DNA from: Batillaria attramentaria | Taxonomy: Eukaryota; Mollusca; Gastropoda; Batillariidae | Assembly (NCBI GenBank): GCA_018292915.2 | Contig: JACVVK020000529.1 | Location: 217,001 to 281,000 of the forward strand | DNA length: 64,000 nucleotides | Direction: 5' to 3' | Part shown: positions 55,101 through 64,000 of the stretch, piece after piece | Layout: each line of letters begins with the position of its first letter | How positions within the stretch are numbered: position 1 is the stretch's first letter | Program-made: the position numbers and the translations under genes | Notes under the pieces: generated by a model | The model's database searches: none | The model's input: the letters and a program-made list of their open reading frames with translations, nothing else | Told to the model about the DNA's origin: nothing

Positions 55101-55833
55101 TTAGATGGTTTAAGCACAATAGTGTATCATTTTGCCAGCTGGTCTCGTTTCGTAAGAAGTTAAAGAACATATTGGAAAGAAAATAAAAGCAACAGCAACA
55201 TGCAACCGTCATGCTTATTTTTCAGGCCCACACACCTTAGGCTACCCAGACAGCTTCCGTGTGACAAGTGTGGGACGCGAATTACCAGGCATGACAACAA
55301 AACTGGTCGACAAAGATGAAGACGGAAACGGCGAGGTCTGTACGTGCGTGCATGTCTGTGTCGGTTGATCTTAAGCTTTCTTGATGCTGGCTAATCACCA
55401 AATAGTGAATTCCCATAGTTTGTCATTTGTCTGTTGACTTTTAAACTACAATGTTTCTCAGTCAACCACCAACACGGTCACATACCCCACCCCCACCCCC
55501 TCCATTTCTGGTGTGTGTCTGTTAGGTGTGGTGGTGTTTTTTGTGTGTTATTTATCTTGGTTGGTTGTTTTTGTTGCTTGGTTGGTTTAATGTTTTTTTT
55601 TAAATGATGCTGTCCTTGTATTGCAGATTGTGATGTTTGGCCGGCATGTGTTCATGGGTTATCTGAATGAGGAGGAGAAAACTCGAGAAACACTAGACAG
55701 TGAAGGTGGTCTGCACTCAGGGGACATCGGCAAAAAGGATAAGGATGGCTTCTACTACATCACAGGCAGGATAAAAGGTGAGCGTAATCACCTGAAATAT
55801 GCGAGTCTCATAATACACACACACGCACGCGCA

Positions 55834-55866
<33 letters not shown>

Positions 55867-56343
55867 CTGTCTATTAAGGAACACAGGTTAACATTTTCAA
55901 GTTCACAGATTAGAGTGCATGAAAATGACATGTCCTGGTTCTCTTTCTAGAACTGATCATCACAGCCGGTGGTGAGAACGTGGCGCCAGTGCCAATCGAA
56001 GAAGCGCTGAAGGAGGAGCTGCCTGTGGTCAGTCAGTGCATGCTGATCGGGGACAAGAAGAAATTCCTTGCCATACTCATTACTCTCAGGGTATGCCGCT
56101 ACACTCAGACCTATACATGTATATTCAGTGATTGTGCTGGGCATATTCCAAACCGGTACAACGTCACAGTAAACAGACGTACTCGCACGCGAACCGGTAG
56201 GCCGGTCACGGAAACCAGTAACTAATTTTGCCACCAAAAATCTGCTGACGAATGCAGTCAAGTTAATTGCTAACTGTAACTGTTATGGTGTTTGTCAGTT
56301 AATTAAATGACAGGCATCATACACTCACTACTACATCTCAGCA

Positions 56344-56413
<70 letters not shown>

Positions 56414-57943
56414 TCTCTCTCTCTCTATCTCTCTCTGACTCAGACTTTTTTTTCTCTTTTTTCCTTTATTTTTGAAACCAGTCAAAATAAGAACCTGTAG
56501 GGTCTACCGGCTTCTGATTTTCCAACCAGTATTTTCCTTTTCAAACCAGTATTTTACCGGTAATTACCAGTTAAATCCATCCCTGTATACTCATCGGCGG
56601 AGCTATTGTCAGTCAACTGCAATCAGTTCCACTGCAATGAATTGAGTGGCAGAGTCTCCCAGTGCAACCAAAATTGCAGAATTCACCAAAATTAATGGAT
56701 TTGTTTCATTTTCATTCAAGGTTTTGTTAACGTTCTGATCTGGAACTACACTAACTGTCACGTGCACTGTAACATGGCAGAGGGACTGCATTGTTCATTT
56801 TCCAAGTATTGAGACTGTATTGAAACTGTACACCCGCAGACGGAGGTGGACCCTGACACCCTAGAGCCACGCAACACACTGACCCCAGCGGCGCTAGACT
56901 GGTGCCAGTCCGTGGGCTCCTCAGCCAAAACTGTCTCGGAGATTCTGGAGCCGGGGGACAAGGCAGTGCTGGGGGCCATTCAGGCCGGCATCGACCGCGT
57001 CAACAAGCGAGCGGAGTCACGTGCAAAGAACATCCAGAAATGGTCGGTTCTTCCCAAGGACTTCTCCATTCCGGGAGGGGAGCTTGGTAAGTAAAGTGAT
57101 GATAGTAATAATAGACTGCTCTTTTTGTAGGTGCAGTATCCGAGTAGGCGCTGGCTCAAAGCACTTTACATGCACACACACGCATGTGCACACATGCACA
57201 TACACTCCATACGACACAAATCACTTTCAACTGAGCAGAGGTTGGGGTGGGTGGTAGGGGACTAGGGAGTTTCTGAGTTTAGAGCCGCACCAGCAACACA
57301 GGCTGTGTCGCAGTTAAGATGGAGGAAAGGCTGACTTGGATAAGTGAGTTTTCTTTTGAAAACTGTGAAAAGTGTCCACGAGTCTAGGGCTTGTGGTTCT
57401 GTATTAGGGTGTCACTCTCACTCAAGTGTGGTCAACATTGCAGAACACTAGGCTGGTCAGTGTATATGTGTGCAGTAAGATCAGGTTTTCTTCAACCTCA
57501 CAGAAGAGTGGTTGTAAACGTCTGTGCCCTCAGGAGGTTGACTGGTATTTTACATCTACATGTACTGTTAAACCATGCCAGCATGATAATTTTCATCTGA
57601 ATGTTCAGTTTTTGAGGTTATCTTCCCTTGTTCAAGCTTCGGGTGGGGGGGGGGGGGGGGGGGGGGGGGTGATGTCAGAGGTTGGAAAAACAGTTGCTTG
57701 GATGAGAGAGTTCATACTAAACTTCTCAGAGGTATGGTGTCACCGACAACACAGATGCAGATAGGTGTACAAGACATGCATTGGCTTTTTCTTTTCTTTT
57801 CTTTTTTCCCCTTGTCATGATGCGTAACCTGGATTTCATTTCCCACAGGTCCAACAATGAAAATGAGACGGCCAATCATCACCAAGATGTACACCAAGAC
57901 AATCGCTGCCCTCTATGATGAGGCTCCCGCACAAACATCATGA
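47934..57943 (+). CDS. ACSBG: Bubblegum-family long-chain fatty-acid--CoA ligase (ACSBG1/ACSBG2-like)
   Basis: Complete coding region in 16 exons, 754 codons with the TGA at 57941-57943, all junctions phase-compatible. Reaction from the family: ATP-dependent activation of long- or very-long-chain fatty acids to acyl-CoA through an acyl-adenylate. Seen: AMP-binding P-loop TSGTTGNPKGVMLSHDN, bubblegum-type stretch NGKWLFWSYQEYYQDVRRAA, GFNSPEWLLSDLGCIFAGG, YGMSECTGPHT, and the C-terminal hinge GDIGKKDKDGFYYITGRIKE followed by LIITAGGENVAP. The ATG at 47934 has a good Kozak context (gccatgtc), and exon 1 has a strong upstream acceptor (tttatgtctacag at 47869), so a non-coding first exon exists upstream. 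At 753 aa it is slightly longer than the human proteins (about 666-724), owing to a Ser/Gly/Asn-rich N-terminus. No signal peptide is seen. Confidence 0.94.
49460..49497 (+). repeat. T(n)G(n) tract in an ACSBG intron
   Basis: A T run of 16 or more switches to a G run of about 19, between exons 3 and 4. Confidence 0.85.
49628..53436 (+). CDS. ACSBG: ACSBG exons 4-9: adenylation domain with a 48-nt P-loop exon
   Basis: Exons 49628-49713, 50324-50412, 51103-51304, 51833-51934, 52227-52274 and 53257-53436. Exon 7 ends in LIYT and exon 8 (only 48 nt, phase 0 on both sides) encodes SGTTGNPKGVMLSHDN, the ATP/AMP phosphate-binding loop. Exon 9 carries VSYLPLSHIAAQMLDMYG, a conserved adenylate-domain helix, and a glycine-rich strand. 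Because exon 8 has symmetric phase, skipping it would keep the frame but remove the ATP site. Confidence 0.93.
52065..52149 (+). repeat. CT microsatellite followed by CA microsatellite
   Basis: Compound (CT)n(CA)n array in the ACSBG intron just before the P-loop exon. Confidence 0.9.
52745..52905 (+). repeat. Two-copy imperfect tandem duplication in an ACSBG intron
   Basis: Two units share ggtgacaggagatca, ggact and gagagcccac(t/c)ccattaaaa, at about 52769-52812 and 52852-52895. A 20-nt G run sits just upstream (52725-52744). Confidence 0.7.
53825..57943 (+). CDS. ACSBG: ACSBG exons 10-16: acyl-binding region, C-terminal domain and stop
   Basis: Exons 53825-54006, 54602-54789, 55226-55335, 55627-55777, 55951-56090, 56840-57086 and 57849-57943. 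The EVYGMSECTG motif (adenine-binding region) sits at the exon 11/12 boundary. DIGKKDKDGFYYITGRIKE ends exon 13 and is the hinge around which the C-terminal domain turns between the adenylation and thioesterification states. The basic end (MKMRRPIITKMYTKTIAALY) is typical of the family. Confidence 0.93.
54029..54130 (+). mobile_element. 3' fragment of SINE family A in an ACSBG intron
   Basis: ggtatttgtgctggcttttt, cgttgccccgtctttgatat and the cacccacccaccc tail match the 3' half of the 20673 copy. An exact gagcatttggt(a/g) phrase occurs on both sides (54019-54030 and 54130-54141), compatible with a target-site duplication. Confidence 0.7.
56347..56437 (+). repeat. CT microsatellite
   Basis: Nearly pure CT array in the ACSBG intron before exon 15. 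Confidence 0.9.
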
Positions 57944-58097
57944 AGTTTCTGAAATGACGTGCTGTGAAAATGCGTTCGTGACCTTGAGTTGTACAGCAAG
58001 CTGTTCACACGACCCAGCAAGTGAACTTGAGATTGTGGTGTACACATGGCATATAGGCACTTTAAGAGCTTGTACATGTATTCAAAACAATAATCAT

Positions 58098-58103
58098 AAT
58101 AAA
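58098..58103 (+). terminator. ACSBG poly(A) signal
   Basis: AATAAA 155 nt after the ACSBG stop, preceded by an A-rich stretch and followed by T-rich sequence. Cleavage is expected around 58115-58125. Confidence 0.7.
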
Positions 58104-59769
58104 ACTTTTTGCTATGTGCTGAAATGACGGGTATTTTTCGACAAGATTTTGGATTTGCTCTTGCCTGCTTTCCTTTGGGGAATGTTGATTGCTACCTCGA
58201 CTTTACCAGAGAGTGGAGCAAGTGTTAAAAAGAGTAATGACTTCTCTTTTTTTTTCTTTTTTTTTTTAAAGACCAATCCTTTGACTTCATCAAGGTGCTA
58301 AAGGATTTGTTTGTAAACATGCATCATTTTGTTTTGTTCACTAAAAAGACATTACACAGATAGACCCTCGACCATCCCAGACAGAAGCACTGCAGTTTAT
58401 GTCACTCGTATTTTGTCAGCAAGCCAATGAGCTACCACTATAAGTGTTCATGCAGGCGGTAAGGTTACATGACGCTTCCTGGATAATCAGTTACATCTAC
58501 ACTATATTTATGTACATCTATGACTTGTTCAGTACCTCGGGATTTCATCTCACTTGCCAGTTTCATTATCCGGCATGATGTTCCTATCTGTTGGTTTTTG
58601 GTTTGTTTGTTTTTTTTTGGGGGGGGGGGGGTTGTTGTTTTTGTTTTGTTTTGTTTTTTTTCAGTTTTAAAAATGCATTTTCTGCCAGTGACCCATTTAT
58701 GAGGCCAGTGACCCATACATGAGACAAGGAACATGCAGGGGTTTAAAACTTGGTTCAGATATTTTTGTCATCTATATTATCAGGTTTGCCCATGCTGAGT
58801 TTCATTTTGGACTTGAGTTTGTCTTGTATCCAGTTCATATCAGTTCACTTCCAGACGACGTGAGCGCTTGGAAAAACACTTCTGGTATGCACTCCATCTC
58901 TTTCTCTCAGATATTCCCTCAGTATTGTCTTTGAGACTGTACGTGGCAGCATTTACTTCACAAGGTCTTTTCATGCTGTAACAGGTTTGATTACGGACCA
59001 CTGTCTTTTTTTTTTCTTTTCTTTTCTTTCCCTTTCTTCCTTCCTTTCTTTTTTCACTTGTCTGTTCTGCATGCAGCCTGTGGTGTAGTGTGATCAAGAG
59101 TATATATGTCTGCAGCCTATAAAGCTCGGTGCTCAGTGCCTCAGATTCATAATTGCATAATTATTCCATGAAGTTTGCAGTGAAACACGGAAGTAACCTT
59201 GTTTGTTCATTCTTGCCATGTCGTCCAAAATTCACACACATCTTTGCTGAAATTGTTTTCTGATGATGTGGCCTTTTATGACTAGTACGTAGTTTTGATA
59301 ATAAATGGTATTGCATATTTTTGCCAAGAAGTGTATATCTATTATACATATAGTTGCAACTTTTTGCGTGTTTGTATGTTCTTAGTGTTTACATAGCATT
59401 CCAAAATATTTTGTGAAGTAAATATATTTATGAGCGTTACTTTTTATCAGTTAGCCTCACCAGTTCCCTTCCACCTTTTGCCTGCGCCCCTAGATATCCA
59501 TGTGACACTGCTGTGTGTGAGGTTGTGCTGAAGTTCCTTTTGTTCCACAGATCCAGTAAGCGTGCTTTAAAATTTCTGAATTTATAGGTTGTGTCTAGCT
59601 GGCGTGGACTTGAAAGACAGACAAACAAGAAGAAAATACAAATTGTATCAGCAGTGGAAGAAGAGAGTTTTGCTCTGTCTGAGGGCGTAGCATTTGTACA
59701 CAACCACAGTTTATTCACTGCAAACTGAGATGTTTTATTTTTCCTTTTTTTCTTTTCTTATGTTAAAAA

Positions 59770-59816
59770 AAATATATATATATATACATGTACATATATA
59801 TATATATATATATATA
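59770..59816 (+). repeat. TA microsatellite
   Basis: Interrupted (TA)n with a central acatgtacat, downstream of ACSBG. Confidence 0.85.
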
Positions 59817-60635
59817 GGTAGGGGAAGGGGGGATGGCTCATGTTTGCAAGACATTGTACATAACGTTCTTGTTGCTGAGACATTTTCCCCTCCCACACAC
59901 AGCTGCTGCTAAGGTACATAACACATAACACATCTGTGTGTTGACTACGTTTCACCAGTGTTCTTCAACATAAACTGTTGACTGTTCTTGCTCATTACAC
60001 AGTGCACATAGCTGCCATCTCACAACGCGCCTTCATAACCACTTATATTACGTGGCCCTGGTCTGAACTAAATAGAATCCCCTAAATCGGCAGCCCAGCA
60101 GAGTTTCACGTACACACATCTTTAAGAGTTGATACATTTGCAGGTATGTTTTGAGAAAAATAGCATCATGTTTCTGACATACTGTTCAGATGTTTTAGGT
60201 TGAGATTTTTCATATCATAAGTTTTATCCTAAAAATGGAAAACTTCCCCCAAAAAAGGGTTGTACATGTATATAGTGGAATTCACAAATGATGAAATATG
60301 GGTGGGTTTTGTTTGTTTTGTTTTTTTTTGGTTTTTTTTATTTTTTTATTCTGATTGTAACAGGTAGTGCACATACGTATCGTATCATGACACTTTTCAA
60401 AGTACGCCCATACATTCATCAGCTGTTGGTATTTATTCAGTTCGCTGCAAGGTGGACATACATGTACTGACATGGTTGTGCTCTCTTATGATCAAACATT
60501 ATTTAAATACTGTACATTAGCATCATTATTGAAGAACTGAATCTCATATTAGGGTGTCAAAGATTGCCCTTTACATTGTGTCAAAATTGGTGTGAAAAGC
60601 AAAGTGTATTTGTGCATGTGTTTCTGTTGGTTGTT

Positions 60636-60694
60636 TTTTTTTTTCTTTTCTTCTTCTTCTTTTTGTGGGGGGTGGGGGGGGGGGGGGGGGGGGG
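60636..60694 (+). repeat. T-rich tract followed by long G run
   Basis: Poly-T and TTC repeats followed by G runs (60666-60694), downstream of ACSBG. Confidence 0.85.
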
Positions 60695-61974
60695 CACATG
60701 GTGATAGCCATACATCATTCAAACCACAGGACTTGTAGTGCAGTATTGATGTATAATATGAATAAAGCACACTTATTTTCTTCAGGCTGGGGAATTTTCG
60801 GTCATTTGGCAATTTTCAAATTTCCTGTCCTTTCAGCCAAGAAAAATCTAAGTTTCAGCCAGAGAACAGTAATGCATCATGATACACGTAATGCCATATG
60901 GGACAGTCTAACATCATTTTTTAAGACCTGCATGTCAGTACCAAGGCAGTATATTACTTTAGGGTGCCAGGAGAGGCTTCTAGATGTCTTTAAATATGCT
61001 AAAATTTATTTTCTACATTGGGGCATTGCCCCCATGGTCCCCCAGCAGTGTGCAGCCTCTGCACCCCAACCTAGGTTTCAGTCTTTTTTCCCTCACCCTG
61101 TTTGTTTCACAGTGCTGCTTACTCCTTCAAATTGTAAATGCGTATTTTTGTTGTTGTTGTATTGAAATAGTAGAACATGTATAAACAGTTTTATTTCAGT
61201 TGTCAAGTGTAATGCGACATATCTTGTACAGTACATACACACTAAGTATGATACCTACTATTTCCAGCTCAGTGGCATTCAGTAATAAATCCAGTAGATG
61301 TAAAGCTTGGTCCTTGGTACCACAATAATTATATTGTGTCTTCCAGCGGCAGCTTTGCAGCTGACAATTCAAATATCTTGCCATTAATGTGTAACTGATA
61401 CTGCTCTGCTGAATTCCTCATGGCTGCTCCCTGTTTTAAGTGGTAATGACACCAGAAGGGAAGCTTATCAAGCCAAATGTCAACCTCATGGCCAAGTATG
61501 TTTCGAACGTTTGCGATTTGCTCTTAGGGCAGCTGAAATATATAAATGTACACAATCATTTACCTTATTTGGCAGTTATTACAAATTTACAGTTTTGATT
61601 ATTTTATAATTTTTTTCTGAAGTGTCATACATATACCATATCAGATTTGACCACAGCTGTTTGTTCGCTGAAATAAAATTTGTTTCCTTCTACAGGTTTT
61701 CCAAGGGGTGTGTGTGTGACAGTGTGTGTGTGTTTGACAGTGTCTGTGTGTGTGTGCAACTGGTGTTTTATTTTGTGGTGTAGAGATGTCCGCAGATGGG
61801 CTTGTGAATAGAATGGCGACTTTAACCGTTCTCTCGGTTCTGTGGTCGTCACTAGGTGACTGAGCCATGCTTTATGTGAGACATTCAATGCTTTTTGAAC
61901 ACACGCGCGCGCGCACACACACACACGCACGTGCGCGCGCACACACACACACACACACTCTTTGTCACCATGTC

Positions 61975-62009
<35 letters not shown>

Positions 62010-62371
62010 GCAGAATCGATTGCACATGAAAATTGCTGTCATAGTTATGCATGTATGCAAAACAACGAAGCCCCAATAATGGACAACTCTTGTCTCCCTC
62101 TGAAAGGATAGTTACTGCCACCATAGCTCATGCATCTTCATTGTCGCTTAAAAAGAAAAAAAAAAGTGGACAGTGGCGTTGGTGGACTACCGCGGGATAT
62201 CGTGCAGTGCGCTTGTAGTTAAAGACTGCCCGCTGAATGACATATAGATATATTATTCAATAGGCACATGTACTGCTGGTATCTTCCATAACCTTTCGCA
62301 GAGCATGGCTTGGTTTCGGCTTGGAAGGGATATTCTTTCTTTCTTTGTTTCTTGCGTTTCCCTCCCTTTAT

Positions 62372-62700
62372 TTGGTCTAGTGGTTAAGGCATCCGACTTC
62401 GGATCCTGAGCTGCCGGGTTCAAGTCCCCGGTGGGCAGGGATATGGTGGGATTTTTCCTTCCCATATCGAGTCAAATCCATGTGCAGACTCGTTTGCGGT
62501 GCCTGTCTCGCCTTCGTGTACACACGCACGCACATACATTAAGTGTGCACGCTAAAAATCCCACGTTCATCTTTCGAAGAAGAGTAGGCTGTGGCCGGTG
62601 GCGTGGTAAACAGAAATACTGTCGCACGCACCAGAGTGAATAGCAGGGTGGAGGTTTGCACATAAAGTAGCGCTTAATGGCAGCAGGCTTTCACTGCTTC
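62372..62700 (+). mobile_element. tRNA-derived SINE, family D
   Basis: The head ggtctagtggttaaggcatc and B box cgggttcaagtccccgg lead into gtgggatttttccttcccat, actcgtttgcggtgcctg, aaaatcccacgttcatcttt and cataaagtagcgcttaatgg. The body differs from families A-C, although the head resembles family B. Confidence 0.65.
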
Positions 62701-62897
62701 GTCCTCCAGCCTTGCGGCGCCGTGAGCATTTCAGCAGAGATGAATACGTGCGCCGAGGAGAAGTCTACCATACCACCATACCATACCTTTTCAGGAACAG
62801 TAGAAACGTCAAACTGGGCACAATGCCATTTTGCGTGACTGCTGCAAAAGGTCAAGATCAGAGGGTCATCATGTAGGTTACGCCCCCCCCCCCCCCA

Positions 62898-62930
<33 letters not shown>

Positions 62931-64000
62931 TTTTCCTAGGATATTTGTTCAATTCTTGGGAGGGGGGGGGGGAACAAACCAAAACAAAAAATAACAAACA
63001 AAAACCCAGCGTGATCCTGGCAGTCTCATGACTACGAAACGATCGGTGTTGATATCCGCACACTGTATCTCATTTCCTTTGTCTCTCATCTTTAAACATC
63101 TTCAGTTCATTTGTACTGACACATTGCATGGAAACCTCAGTAACCCCGAACTTTGATATTTTAAGACTCTTAAAGGAGTTCGCGTGAATTTCGCGAATTT
63201 CTTTTCGTATATGAAAAGTTTAATTAGTCATACAAAAAGGGAAATAAATTTTTTTAAAAATATAAAAAACCTTAGCGACTCTCTTTGTGGTAAATAAAGG
63301 AATGCCACAGTAACCCCCCCCCCCCCCCCCCCCCCACACACACACCCGCCATCTCAGTTAACATGGTGTTAGAAAGCTCCGTAAGATTGCAGCAAAATGA
63401 AACAAAACAAGCACAAAACTCCCCCCCCCCCCCCCCGCCAAAAAGAAAAAAATAAACCAAGAAAGCTTCTTTCAAGTGCAATTAAACTTTCTGTTAGTGG
63501 AAAGGGGAAAAAAAAAGAATGCAAATCTTTAAGCTTTTCATCCAGGTCAGGAACGTAGTTCGACGCAGACGAGCACTTCTTTATCCACTTTGCTACATAT
63601 GATATGTCTCTCTTGTCGTTGCCTGTACAGAACAGTTTGCCAGGCAGCCATCGCATAATCAATAGAAAACAATATATTCCTGGTTGACCTACTCTCTCAG
63701 GAGTCATTATTCTTTATAGTTAGGGGGGAAAGAACACTGTGCTAGCGACATCACATTGCGAATGTCGGATTTCAGACACGTCTCGACAAAACTGAGAGGT
63801 TATAGCTTGTAGTCAGCATGCGGGGCATTTGTCAAGCCTTGTTGTTTACCAGATTCTGCGAAGCAGAAGAAGAAGAAGAAGCTTTGGTTTAAATTTTACA
63901 AGAAAACGCGTGTGCTTGAATGTTACTGGTTATTGGTTATTGGTACATCTTGTAGTCCCATATATCATGTCTGAGTACAGCGCCATTCATTTTTTCTTTC
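62701..64000. other. 3' end of window, no recognised gene
   Basis: C-runs at 62883-62896, 63306-63335 and 63421-63436, a CA repeat near 62900, and otherwise AT-rich sequence. No coding potential seen. Confidence 0.5.

Larger units (their letters stand above)
58104..62371. other. Region downstream of ACSBG without recognised gene
   Basis: AT-rich sequence with scattered AATAAA hexamers (e.g. near 59300), T/G tracts (58605-58660, 60320-60350, 60636-60694), a TA repeat and CA/CT repeats at 61900-62006. No exon with flanking splice sites and protein-like content was found on either strand. Confidence 0.5.

Overview
The window is animal nuclear DNA. Short protein-coding exons are joined by canonical GT-AG introns. 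CA/GT microsatellites, homopolymer tracts, tRNA-derived SINEs and a DIRS-type retrotransposon fill the spaces. Intron density, the repeat style and the protein sequences suggest a mollusc, probably a gastropod. Species-level assignment is not possible from the sequence alone.

Two host genes lie on the + strand. (1) Positions 150-38494 hold the C-terminal 45 exons of the giant E3 ubiquitin ligase HERC1: an unstructured, partly proline-rich region, a UBA-like segment, a Cys/His zinc-binding module, a WD40 propeller, the second RCC1-like domain (RLD2) and the complete HECT domain with its catalytic cysteine. The gene starts upstream of the window. All 44 splice junctions are phase-compatible, giving about 2,831 residues here. 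(2) Positions 47934-57943 hold a complete bubblegum-family long-chain acyl-CoA synthetase (ACSBG1/2 type), 16 exons and about 753 aa, with a probable non-coding first exon further upstream.

The main accessory feature is a 5.57 kb DIRS-like tyrosine-recombinase retrotransposon (5848-11412) in the 7.5 kb HERC1 intron between window exons 6 and 7. It has two perfect 177-bp inverted terminal repeats, an internal complementary region that joins the complements of both outer ends, an SR-rich Gag-like ORF, an RT-RNase H-methyltransferase-like ORF, and an overlapping tyrosine recombinase. Gag and recombinase are frameshifted, so this copy looks inactive by itself. It sits inside an older modular repeat carrying palindromic nuclear-receptor-like half-sites; a second copy of that repeat at 13.4 kb lacks the insertion. 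A diverged terminal-repeat relic of a related element lies at 35.5 kb.

Other intronic DNA includes at least four SINE families (two copies with perfect 15-bp target-site duplications), a 65-nt poly-G tract grown inside an old SINE, recurrent T(n)G(n) tracts, tandem duplications (73, 183 and about 112 bp) and a 28-bp perfect palindrome. The 39.1-47.8 kb and 58.1-64 kb stretches hold no gene I can support. The two host genes have unrelated biochemical roles (ubiquitin ligation and fatty-acid activation); nothing here shows that they work together.
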